Positions 47,380 through 56,776 of a stretch of DNA of 64,000 bases are shown piece by piece. Source of the DNA: Arachnopeziza araneosa. Taxonomy: Eukaryota; Ascomycota; Leotiomycetes; Helotiales; Arachnopezizaceae. Position numbers and translations under genes: made by a program. Numbering within the stretch: position 1 is the first letter of the stretch; the number at the start of each line of letters is the position of its first letter. Below the pieces are notes generated by a model. The model saw only the letters and a program-made list of their open reading frames with translations, had not been told where the DNA came from and did no database searches. Location: positions 146,670-210,669 of the forward strand of contig QYAI01000042.1 of assembly GCA_003988855.1 (NCBI GenBank), in the 5' to 3' direction.

Positions 47380-47636
47380 ATGATTTCAGACACTATTACC
47401 ACAAAAAAATTGAATTCGATACCACCAGTATCCATTCATCTGATGCTGGTTCGGGTGTCTTGACGCAAACATGTTCCCAACATTCGGCTGCTGAGCATTG
47501 GAAAGAAATTGAGGCTAAGATGGCTAACACGGATCGATACGATGAGGGCATTCTTGTGGTGGATGCGTACTGGGCTGAAATCGAGGTCGAGATAGCTGTC
47601 ACAGATCAGGATGATGAGGGCATTCTGACCGAATAA
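47380..47636 (+). pseudogene. repeat gene B, frameshifted
   Basis: This is a relative of gene A. The ATG at 47380 lies in a context matching the leader of A (TCTACA, CCACC, then ATG). After ten codons the frame breaks in a run of seven A (47403-47409); one more A would restore it. The rest is open to TAA at 47634. Beyond the break it reads IEFDTTSIHSSDAGSG, matching VEFFATGVESLDSGSG of A. Two units follow, WKEIEAKMANTDRYDEGI and WAEIEVEIAVTDQDDEGI. The break may be real or a homopolymer sequencing error. If it is an error, B is an intact protein of about 85 residues with two units. An untranslated first exon ends at the GTAAGT at 47150. Confidence 0.6.
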
Positions 47637-48126
47637 ACAGACTCCCGAGAGTATCTATTTTGTGATTGGGCGAGGGTCTGGCATTTGGATAGGCAGTAAG
47701 CTTTCTTGACTTTGTTCGACACGACCTGTCCTCCTTTATGGGATATGCATATTCTTGGGCTTTATTAATGCAACAAATTTCACACTTCTTGGGCCTTTCC
47801 GTCATGACTTTAGACATACATTTGGAATCTGCCAGTATAAAAAATGTCCAAGCAATATGTAGATAAAGCCCCGTATTGAACAAAACTATATTAGAGGAGA
47901 TTACAGGAACAATGCACATATCAGTATTAGTAAACCCTGCTCTTATCTAAGTCTGACTCGATGGTGCAAGATCGATTTTAACCTCAAGGCGATGTAGCTA
48001 CTGCTCTGGCGCCAATCTCGCTTAACAAAGTAAATAACACAAATTTCAAAATTCAAAATCGCAGTCAAAAAAAAATTTAAAATTCGCTCCCCATCAAAAA
48101 AAGAGGGAGAAAAATGCAAAAGAAAC

Positions 48127-48144
48127 CTACCACTGGTGTGGTAG
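48127..48144. repeat. CTACCAC hairpin, copy 2
   Basis: This is the second copy of the seven-pair hairpin at 47043-47060, with the loop TGGT. The sequence upstream of both copies is also similar (TCTCGCTTA, an A-rich block, then AATCGC), giving a duplicated segment of about 200-300 nt. Confidence 0.7.
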
Positions 48145-48159
48145 TAAAGAAAACCCCCG

Positions 48160-49199
48160 GATATGGGTTTTGCTTTTCGCGGTTGGTGTATCTACAAGTT
48201 GTCGTGGTTGTTGTTAGTTGACGCCATTTTAATATCCCTCGACCACGCTTTACACCACCGCTCAATGATTGACCTGAACCCATAATCCATATGGGTCGCT
48301 TCATTGGCGAGAAAATTAAGCTTATTTAATGTTATAAGGTGGTTTCCGACGCGTCAGGCTGTCGGGTCTATCTCGGGAAGAAAATCGCACGTAGAAGCTT
48401 TAGCTACGACCCAAGTATTTATCTTGTTTAAATGTCCATCTCCCATATCTTATTAGTATTTATTCGTCTTACATAGTTGTCATCAACGATATATTATGCG
48501 CATTGTAAAGTATTTTCTGCTATTCATTGTCTTTTCTTCGCTCCTGAGACCGAGTCATTGTGCTGGAACTTCTTGTAGTTGATGTTGAGGCTGGCAACCA
48601 GGATAAATGCTGGATGCCAAACGGGAGGCAAAGAAGGAGCAGGATACCAAAGACAACAGTTCTACTGAGGAGGAAGTTTGATCAATGGTCATTTTATGGG
48701 TAATAACTCGAGACTGATGACATCCCCACAAAGTACTGTCAGTGTACCTTTAATCGAAGGAGCTTGATTTTTCCTAAAATAAGTCGCTTTAATACTTAGG
48801 CAATGGTGGGTTTAAGGAGATGGGTTTAAAACCATAGAGCATTATCCAATCGAGAGAAAAATGATTTCAGTCATTTGAGCGACGTAGATAGCAGCCGTCC
48901 TTGTACGAACACAAGAACTTAGGAACTTAGCATGGTTTTGATAACAAACCTTTATCACAAATATATCAAGTCAGTCTTCATATACCATCTATATATATAT
49001 ACCACAATTTAAGCTCTGGCAAGTATTGATTCGTAAAGAAGCAAATAAAACACTTCTATGGCTCACACTACTCAATGAGGGGGAAGATGCCACGCATTGC
49101 TACAGTTTATCATAAGTCAACCTAGACCTTACTTAACCATACTCCACAGAGCTTGGGGCTAGTTTTTGACTTGAAAAATCTTTCTATTTCCCTCGTACT
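48160..49199. other. AT-rich interval, no gene
   Basis: A kilobase of AT-rich sequence with a short TA dinucleotide tract near 48990. I see no gene. It separates the A/B pair from the retrotransposon relic. Confidence 0.4.
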
Positions 49200-49760
49200 T
49201 CCGAAATTCAAGCCCTCAGCGACGTCTCTCCAGTGAGGCTGTCTCGTTCAATTCGAGGTCAACAGGGCCGCTTCCATTTTACTCTACACGACGACCTCGA
49301 ATTTAACTACTCCATCATCGTAGACATCATATACATCAGTGGGCAGCTGATTCTACATATCGTTGATGAGCGTGCTCGGTTCCAGGCTGGCAAATGGCTC
49401 AATGACATCAGCGCCGAGCATACGCAGGACGTACTCCAAATGTGCTGGATCGATACTTATTTTAGCCCGCCAGAACTCACCATCACTGACGCCGGAAAGA
49501 ACTTCGTGAGTAAGAAATTTAAGGAATATGCTGTTGCTAGGGGAATTTGAACCAAGACTGTTCTGGTAGAAGCTCATAACTCTATTGGAATGGTAGAGCG
49601 ATACCATGAACCGGTCCGCCGAGCTTACCAGGTCATCTTCGTAGAGATACCAGGAATCGATAAAACCATGGCTTTGCAAATGAAATTACTGCCTCAGCAT
49701 TGAATCGTCAATTAAGCTCTAAATACCCTCATCTATCTACATGTGTTTTTCCTAATATGA
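49200..49760 (+). mobile_element. LTR-retrotransposon integrase relic
   Basis: The translation from 49233 gives the core of a retroviral-type integrase from an LTR-retrotransposon polyprotein. Visible are YSIIVDIIYI (first catalytic Asp), LTITDAGKNFVSKKF (second Asp) and VEAHNSIGMVERYH (the Glu), in the order D, D, E. A TGA at 49548-49550 interrupts the frame between the last two. The frame is lost again after about 49700. No reverse transcriptase, gag or LTR is seen nearby, so only this fragment survives. I cannot say from it alone whether the source was Ty3- or Ty1-like. Confidence 0.85.
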
Positions 49761-50290
49761 GAACGAATATATCGTGCCTTGAGGCCGGGTAGGTGAATGG
49801 AAATCACAACAAGAAGTAGTAAAAGATGGGTTCTCAGAGCCAGCCTAATCCATAATAGGGAGTAAGTCACAATATTAACGAGTAATTTTCCTGCAATACC
49901 TAAAGCAGTCTTGTTCTGCTGCTCTCCATCTTCTTTCTTTCACCAAATGCAACAATCGGGGAGAGAACAAGTATTCCACTGGATTATTGTTGTCGGTTCA
50001 CATACGATAGTTATCCGCGGTTTTCGCCGTTTCACCCAGAATATAAGATAACTAGTTATCTTGTGTGAACCGACAATTGTGTTAATCCGTTATTTCTCCC
50101 TCGCCCAGTCAAAGTAAGTTTTCAGATCGCTTTCTCCCATATTCTCATCGCAAATGGGAGCTCAGTTGTATGACAGACTTCGACTCATTTGAAGACGTGT
50201 TTTTAGACCACGAAGTTGATCTGTACTCCAGAGCATTATCCAAGAATGAAAATTACCAAGAACGACAACGAAAACATCAATTACAGTGAT
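49761..50290. other. leader of gene C with inserted small element
   Basis: This segment holds the promoter and CT-rich leader of gene C. Around 49850-49910 it resembles the promoter of gene D (CACAATA, GCAATAC then AA). A GTAAGT donor is at 50114 and a likely acceptor TTTTTAG near 50207. The TIR element described separately lies within the leader. Confidence 0.4.
49990..50076. mobile_element. 87-bp MITE-like element with 13-bp TIRs
   Basis: TTGTCGGTTCACA at 49990-50002 is perfectly inverted at 50064-50076. Just inside the right repeat is the 14-bp palindrome GATAACTAGTTATC (50047-50060), and the left arm has a partial match to it. The element has no coding capacity. Its size and structure suggest a small nonautonomous transposon; the target duplication is unclear. 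Confidence 0.65.
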
Positions 50291-50695
50291 ATGGCTGTCT
50301 ACAATGACGTTTCTTCTGAAAGTCCGAGCAGAATGATGAAACCAACGTCTTAGTCTGAAGGCTCGACCATCGTCGACCAAGCTCGCCTAGACACACCTGC
50401 CTGGGAGGCCGGCAAGGAAAAGATGGGCGTCGACGCTAAGTATGATCATGGTCTCATTGAATGCAACATCAAGGAATCTACGAAGTACTGGAAGTAATTT
50501 AGACAGAAAGAGGCAAAGCAGCATAACAACGAGCTTGATGCTAAGCTTGCTTGGGCTGGAGATAAGGAAAAGATGAACATTGATGCTAAATATGATAATG
50601 GCTTCCTTGGTTCCACAATCGAGGGGTCTAAGGCATACTGTAAATGCCATTCAAGAACCCGTGCAGTGATGCACGAGTGGGAGTCGCTGTGTTGA
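50291..50695 (+). pseudogene. repeat gene C, two in-frame stops
   Basis: One frame of 135 codons runs from the ATG at 50291 to TGA at 50693 and is interrupted only by a TAG after codon 20 and a TAA after the first unit. The start (MAVYNDVSSESPS) aligns with gene D. Two long units follow: AWEAGKEKMGVDAKYDHG, ending at YWK, and AWAGDKEKMNIDAKYDNG, ending at AYCK. The pattern W, x-x-x, K-x-K-M, D-A-x-Y-D-x-G is the same as in D and related to A and B. The two stops leave no long translatable piece, so this copy is probably dead. It is the only member that still shows two full-length units in one frame. Confidence 0.65.
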
Positions 50696-51119
50696 TTCGT
50701 TCAGTTTCTTACAGTAAAAACACTCTCTATAGGCCGCCACTGCACAGCTAGCTCGGATATTAGAGTCCTCGCGTACATTGTAGACATAAGCGATTCTCGA
50801 GGAAAGTTGACTTGATTAATGATATTTAGCTACGTCAAAATTGCCTCCGATCTGGGGAATTTCTCACTTCTTGTGTGACAGAAAATATCATCTTTCTTTT
50901 GATGATGGGGCGTCTTGACTTGCAAATACAACGGGTACCAGCAACCTGGAATCCACTTGTGAGAATCGAGTGAAATAAGACATTTGAGCCTAACTGTTTG
51001 AGCCCAGGGCCTGGTCTATCATCAATGTGCTGCAGTCTCACACTGCCTTGAAGGCATTGACAGGCAAGCAGTAAGCTAATTCACAATAGGAAGTGAATCA
51101 CAGTAGTAGCGCTAACCGA

Positions 51120-51465
51120 GAGCTCCTGCGCAATACTTAACGAGCTTTCTTCTTGTCTTCTCCACACTTCTTCCTCTATCCAAACACCACCGAAATAAAG
51201 TAAGTGCCTTGACCAATGATATTTTCACATGCTTCCATGATATGCTTGGCAGCACGACTGCTTTGACAGTATTACTGCTGTCAATTAACAATAGACTTGG
51301 CGAGCTGAGAACAAAAATACCACGCATATCAGACGACGCGACTACTCATCGGTGGTCTAGTTGCTCTGGCTTAACTTTTCATCTTGACTTTACTACATCT
51401 TCAGATTAGAAGCTGATTCATAATACAGACAATCATCTAACTCACTAATCCAAACACAGCCGAAG
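51120..51465 (+). promoter_or_regulatory. leader of gene D with 5' UTR intron
   Basis: A CT-rich leader ends at AAATAAA/GTAAGT, and a probable 205-nt intron (51200-51404) ends in CTTCAG. A 61-nt untranslated exon precedes the ATG at 51466. The promoter just upstream (about 51075-51135) resembles that of gene C. Confidence 0.5.
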
Positions 51466-51741
51466 ATGGCTCTCGCAAACGACAATGACAATGCGTCTGA
51501 GACCGAGTCCGGATGCATGACACCCACCTCTTCGGACGGAGGTTCCATCTTCGCGGACAAAAACAACTCTGACGCAAAGCTGGCTTGGGCCGCTGACAAG
51601 GCGAAGATGCTGGTTGATGCATCATATGATCAAGGTGTTGCTGGGTCCACTATCGAGGAGTCGGCTATTTTTTGGAAGACATGGACCGAGAAGAACAGAA
51701 AGGAGGTAGAAGAGAAGGCATGGCTGCTTGGCAGTGGTTAG
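51466..51741 (+). CDS. small Trp/Asp repeat protein, gene D
   Basis: The 91-aa open frame is the most intact member of the C/D subtype. An acidic, Ser/Thr-rich N-terminus (residues 1-33, with NDNDNASETESG) is followed by one unit, AWAADKAKMLVDASYDQG, and then GSTIEESAIFWKTW. The protein is hydrophilic, has no signal peptide or membrane segment, and belongs to no family I know. At residue 83 the frame departs from the repeat because of a one-base shift. The second unit continues in another frame to 51824, so the present protein is a truncated form ending in WLLGSG. Its 5' UTR intron and promoter similarity to C suggest it is expressed. Confidence 0.6.
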   Translation: MALANDNDNASETESGCMTPTSSDGGSIFADKNNSDAKLAWAADKAKMLVDASYDQGVAGSTIEESAIFWKTWTEKNRKEVEEKAWLLGSG

Positions 51742-51824
51742 CAGACAATTACAAGATGACCAATGATTTCCAGTACAATCAAAGCCTTCCTGGACGCAAA
51801 ATCCAAGAATCTGCAGGATATTGA
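51720..51824 (+). pseudogene. out-of-frame second unit of gene D
   Basis: In the frame beginning ATG at 51720 the repeat continues as QWLADNYKMTNDFQYNQS, then KIQESAGY. It ends in TGA where the other units have Trp (YW). It therefore carries a nonsense change as well as the frameshift. Confidence 0.55.
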
Positions 51825-52317
51825 AAGGAACACTGCGAGGGACACATACAGGGATAGATGTCTAATCCTTGAGGTAAAAGTTCTTCCGAGCTCCACTCTT
51901 TTCATGACTAAATCAGAAACAATTGAGCTCCCGCTATGCATGGTCGGATTTGGTAAGATGGGAAAGCTTTGAGCAAGGGATTTTTCTTTGACAGCAGCCT
52001 TTATGTTGACATGGGTTTCGGGTTTTCTCTGGTTTCATTTGGGATGGGATGTCGTATCAAGATGTTTTGCATGTGCCCTGACTTTTGCAAATACATTGGA
52101 TACCACTACTTCAGTTCTGTAGTGACAATAACGTAAAACTGATGCAGCCGAAATTTGTACAAGCTCAAAGTGAATAATTACTTGAAACAATAAATAGATC
52201 GATAACGCAAAAGAAGAGAGTCAAATCACACAATGCTAACATGATGTCCACTAGGAAAATACAGAAGGATTCAATAGCAGGAATAGAAGGTATCAGAGAC
52301 AAAATGGGTTAGAAAGA
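51825..52317. other. intergenic
   Basis: Half a kilobase between gene D and the convergent DHFR gene. A plus-strand frame at 51763-51972 is an alternative frame of the gene D remnant and its 3' flank. No gene is called. Confidence 0.4.
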
Positions 52318-52989
52318 TCAATCTTTTCTTTCCCACATCTCAAACACATACCTCGTCCCATTCTCTTCCTGCACACCCTCTGGGACCGTCTCTCCAGTCC
52401 ATTGATCTAGTTCCTCCTTTGATTTTCGCTCCCAATCCTCAGCTATCCCATCTTCACCCAGTACGACTGGAAAATCCGTATCACAGTCAAAGTCAGTCAA
52501 AACCCGTGTTAACAATATCCGTCTTGATTCCTTCATTTCCAGCGCAGCTCTGTAGATCTGTGCCCCACCAATGACGAAAGCCTTCTCGGGTCCAGAGTTC
52601 GGGGAGAGGGACCGGATCGCTGAGTCGAGAGAGTTTACCACGATGCTCCCATCTGGACCTTTCGACTCCGGTTGTGATTGCGTGATGATTACATTTACGC
52701 GGTCTTTGAGGGGCCGGAATTTCGGTGGTATGCTGTCCCAAGTCTTACGGCCCATAATGACGGCATTTGGTCTCTGAAGCATTTAGCAACGTGTCGAGAT
52801 TATTTGGGAAATATGCTATACTCCTGGAGCAGCGCGCTTGGTGACCCTCGCAAAATAAGCCATTTCCTTCTTGAGACCCGTCCATGGAAGTGTGCCTGCC
52901 TTTCCAATTCCCATTTTGTTCGTAGCTGCCACGATCAAAGTGAGCTCGCGAGGCATCGTGGCTGATTCGTTTAGCTGAGATTCAGCCAT
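52318..52989 (-). CDS. dihydrofolate reductase
   Basis: DHFR reduces dihydrofolate to tetrahydrofolate with NADPH for one-carbon metabolism in the cytosol. Exons 52989-52822 and 52773-52318 give 207 aa; the 48-nt intron is in phase 0. The fold blocks appear in order: IVAATNKMGIGKAGTLPW with the catalytic loop, the NADPH site VIMGRKTWDSIP, and VIGGAQIYRAAL near residue 130. A second in-frame ATG at 52956 (MPRELTLIVAATN) is equally plausible and closer to many fungal DHFR starts. The length suits fungi. No thymidylate synthase fusion is present. Confidence 0.93.
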
Positions 52990-53552
52990 TTAGTGGTAGG
53001 AAATTCGCGAGCTCAACATACCAGAATGAATGAAAAACTTAAAGTCATCGGAAGACGCGTTTGGTGGGGTTGGCGTTTACTAGTCGCAGACCCCCTCGCT
53101 TGCTCAATACACTTTTTGGTTAGTCTTTTGGAGAGAAAGGGGTTGTTATTACGCCTCCCGAATTTATATATTGTGGTGATGTTTTTGGCTATAGAAAGTA
53201 TTTATAATAGATACCACTAGATCTTGTATTGCTTTTATCTATTCCCAAATCCATCTTTCTCTCGATGACTCCCTTCGCATATTCAGCGTCTTTCGAGCTC
53301 AACACTGAACTAACAAGCCTAATATACACAATGTACCTGCCTCCTCCAGTCTTCAAAGTTGAACTTATTAACACAGTGAAGCCTGTCCGCCTAGCTAGCG
53401 CTAGACTTATAAAACGCCGCCAACCTGAAATTCCTGCCCTTTATGTGATATAATAACGCTCCGACTGAAAGAAAGAAAGTAAACAAGATTACCGGAATAT
53501 GTGACACCGAGAAAAGAAAACTACAGCTTCACTGCCCTGACATTACTTCTCG
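52990..53552. other. intergenic
   Basis: The 560 nt hold the DHFR promoter and the 3' flank of the kinase gene. The small plus-strand frames (52993-53220, 53229-53453) lack any signature. Confidence 0.4.
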
Positions 53553-55796
53553 TCATAACGGGCTCATGATTCCCAGCCCGCTACCTACCCCTAAGATCTC
53601 TTCTGGGATATCTTCCTCGCGAAATTTGATCCCATCCTCGACAACAATTCCTTCTTTGACCCATTCTTGCTCGGCGACTTTTTCAAGGGTCCATCTGCTC
53701 CTAGCTCGCTTGAGAAGTCCTTCTGTGACTAGCATAGCGCCTTCTAGGCCTCGTTCATGGAATTTGGCAGGATCTCCTTCGTGATCCCCTTCTTCGCCTG
53801 CATATTCGATCCAGCACCATTCTACTCTTGCGATCCTGTGGCTAGTGCGAGAGCGTTGTTTGTGGCCCTCTGACATGCCCGGGTTGGGATCAAAAGGCAG
53901 ACGACTTTCCAGCAAAGCGTACAGCAGCACACCGAGGGACCAGGCGTCCGTAGCTCGACCATCATAGGGTTGGCCCATAATCACCTCTGGAGCAGCATAG
54001 TCATCTGATCCGCACCTTGTTGTCAACTTCTCGTCATCAGTTACACGCCGAGAGAGACCGAGATCTGTCAGAGTGACAATGGAGTACGGATAAGTTTGCC
54101 AGTCTATGTTGGTACGGGAAAGTTCATGTTGGGGCAAATTTACGAGGACATCTATAACAATTAGTTGTGACCCCAATGTTAGTCGAAAGAACATACTTTC
54201 GAGCTTGATATCACGATGTACAATGTGTCTATCATGCAAATACTGCACCGCAGCCACCAATTCCGCAAACATTCTCCTGAGCAAGCCTGGAACGAGCAAA
54301 TCTTTATGTTCACTAGCGACTTCAAATAAATCACCACCAGGACAATATGACAGAACAAGAACAGCCCGGGTTTCTTCGATGTTCCAAGCCTTCAGATGGA
54401 CCAGTGAAGGATGGTTGATCGTTTTCATAATCTCAAGTTCTCGCTTCAAAGACATCTCAACCCGCTCCTCCGAGGCACCGCCTTTGGGACCATGCTCACA
54501 AATTTTCACCGCCACAAGCTTCTTTCGATCGATTTTTGGCTCCGGTAACGGTGTTAATCCTTCCATATGGTCTCCAAACACATCATTCTCATCAATTCGG
54601 TCTTCTTCCGGAACTTGACTTGTGGCGAGAAAGACTTTACTAAAAGTCCCTTCGCCTAATACTTTCAGCGCTCTCCATCGTCGTTTTTTGGAATCATCAC
54701 GGGTAAAGGCTTCAAAATATTCATAATGACGTCTCTTATGAGTACGAAGTTGTTTTGTCTGTGACAGAGAAGAGTCGCTGTCACTACTTTCTCCACCCGT
54801 TCTACTGGACGGAGGTGTTGGCGGTCTTGGTATAGATGCTAGTCCCCTCTGAACGGCTAAGTTCGGCTCTCTCCTCATATGTAAATCTAAACTTGTGGAC
54901 GAATCCGGAGTAGGGTCAAGAATCGGTGTGTGTGTTCCTGAGACAGTGACATGTCGGTTCTTTGGAACTTGAACAGGTTCTGGGACGTATTCGCTGATAC
55001 TTCTGTTTCGCGCATGCCCTTCTGCGCTCTTCTCTTTATTTATCTGGACACTGTTTAAGGCGGTTTCGTTTGGGCCGGCTAAAAGGCTATGGTATGCTCT
55101 GCGTTTCGACTGGTTGGCTATAGCTGCGGACACAGATTCCCCATTTGTCGTTACAAGAGCAGAATCAGCTGTCATTGGCACCATATGGTCGCGAGATGTT
55201 GGCCGAGAAGCCACTCTTTTCCAAGGTCCAGGTGAGTCTCCGGACATAAGGGGTGATGGCAGAGGTGTTACATCTGCCATAGCATTCAACATGGGCGAGG
55301 ACAAGGCAGAATTTGGTGCCGAACCAAAGTTGGACTGACTCCCCACGCTGCTCGCAAACACGTTCTTTATGCTAGGTGTCCTCGCCAAATTCTTTTCAAT
55401 TATTTTCAGAGGTAGCCGTGTAGACTCGGTAGAGCTTACGGCGGTGTTCTGCGCGCTTGCAGCGGTGACGGTATAGGAGGGCGCGTCTGTCTGTATTCGC
55501 AGCCCCGCGCTCAACGGATTTGGTTGCTGGATCTGATGCGGTGCGGTGTTGAGAGGTGCGAGGGAGAAATGGGTCTCTGAGGGTTTGTGAGCAGGCGGGG
55601 GAGGTGACGGCGCAATCGTATTCGAATGGAAGACTAGACCAGTATACGGCGTTTGAAGGCCAGATGCTGGGATTTCGGAGTTCTGCCTGACACTTTCTTT
55701 ATCTATGGCCTTCTCCTCGATCGTCTGTTCAGAGGCGACTGCATCGCTGGTAGCTTTAGGTCGACTTTCCGGTGTCTGAGGATCCTTTGTGGACAT
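53553..55796 (-). CDS. Ser/Thr protein kinase, fungal Prr-type
   Basis: Exons 55796-54197 and 54152-boundary to 53553 (second exon 54151-53553) give 732 aa; the intron is 45 nt. Splicing restores HRDIKLENVLVNLP. The first 370 residues are disordered and Ser/Thr/Pro-rich with many possible phosphosites. The kinase domain spans about 375-690: GEGTFSKVFLA (P-loop), VAVKI (Lys near 431), HRDIKLEN (catalytic Asp near 529), DLG in place of DFG, and YAAPEV. The plan of a long disordered N-terminus plus a C-terminal kinase resembles yeast Prr1/Prr2 and relatives of Npr1. The specific pathway cannot be read. The intron is in frame without a stop, so a retained form would still be translatable. Confidence 0.85.
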   Translation of the reverse strand: MSTKDPQTPESRPKATSDAVASEQTIEEKAIDKESVRQNSEIPASGLQTPYTGLVFHSNTIAPSPPPPAHKPSETHFSLAPLNTAPHQIQQPNPLSAGLRIQTDAPSYTVTAASAQNTAVSSTESTRLPLKIIEKNLARTPSIKNVFASSVGSQSNFGSAPNSALSSPMLNAMADVTPLPSPLMSGDSPGPWKRVASRPTSRDHMVPMTADSALVTTNGESVSAAIANQSKRRAYHSLLAGPNETALNSVQINKEKSAEGHARNRSISEYVPEPVQVPKNRHVTVSGTHTPILDPTPDSSTSLDLHMRREPNLAVQRGLASIPRPPTPPSSRTGGESSDSDSSLSQTKQLRTHKRRHYEYFEAFTRDDSKKRRWRALKVLGEGTFSKVFLATSQVPEEDRIDENDVFGDHMEGLTPLPEPKIDRKKLVAVKICEHGPKGGASEERVEMSLKRELEIMKTINHPSLVHLKAWNIEETRAVLVLSYCPGGDLFEVASEHKDLLVPGLLRRMFAELVAAVQYLHDRHIVHRDIKLESMFFRLTLGSQLIVIDVLVNLPQHELSRTNIDWQTYPYSIVTLTDLGLSRRVTDDEKLTTRCGSDDYAAPEVIMGQPYDGRATDAWSLGVLLYALLESRLPFDPNPGMSEGHKQRSRTSHRIARVEWCWIEYAGEEGDHEGDPAKFHERGLEGAMLVTEGLLKRARSRWTLEKVAEQEWVKEGIVVEDGIKFREEDIPEEILGVGSGLGIMSPL

Positions 55797-56776
55797 GGTG
55801 GGGAGCTGACGTGACGGGAGAGTGTCTGCAGCTCCTTGTTATCTTTCGCGGCGATAGGTATGAGATACTCGAGACAAGGATATCGCGGGGCGTTGTACAA
55901 GCTATCGCAACATGGCCGACTATGAATAGATGGAGTCGGCGTGAATTCAAAGACACTGGTGAGCAGGTAGGCACCTGAGCCAGAAGGACGCGCGACGAAG
56001 ATCCTTCTGAGAGTGCCAGTGTGCAAAAGTATTGTCGGTCTGGTGAAGCTGGATGGAGGTCACATTGCGGCACGGGAGATTTCGAGACCCACCATCATCG
56101 AAGCGCCGACCTGCCCACTAACCTCAAAAGTCAGGAACCAAATTAGTCACTCTGCATCGAGTAGGGAATAGCCTCCATCATCTTGGCATTGGTGTGCAAC
56201 GCTTTTCTTGCTCTCCCTCTGACCCTTCTACTCACTTCTCAACCTTCTTGCTGACCTAGATAAAGGCATCTCTCGTGGATCCATGAGTTCCCTGCAGTTG
56301 AGCACTGCATGTTTTGTCTCAGCCAGCCGCGCAAATATCCCTGCCGCACTTGGGTGGCTATCGAGCAGACCTCACTATCCGACGCGGCTCTGACCGGTGA
56401 CTCGGATTCTCTCCGGCCATCACTCAAGCAAACACACACTCTCGAGCTTCTCCTTTTTCTAGTGGCGTTGCGCAGACGTCGATATGATAACATGAAGCTG
56501 ATTGTTTCGGCCGCCCCTTTCTGCTCAATCAAGTCTTCTCTCAATTACTGACTAACCTTCTTCACGATTCAGAGGCACCACGGGCAAATCTCACGCCTGT
56601 CATTGGCCACAGTTATTTCAGCTAATCACTTAAATCACTCAGCAAAAGCAGGATCCTCCTCATCTCACGTGGGGACGGCGAAGGCTGATCTTGGCGTCAT
56701 TAATCTTTCGTCTCTTTGACAACCACAAGTCTTTGTTCATACTCGAGATACCTTGTCTACTTCTTTGTGTACTTTT
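55797..56776. other. intergenic
   Basis: About 1 kb upstream of the kinase start. It includes its promoter and the 3' flank of the next minus-strand gene. Short overlapping frames are not supported. Confidence 0.4.
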
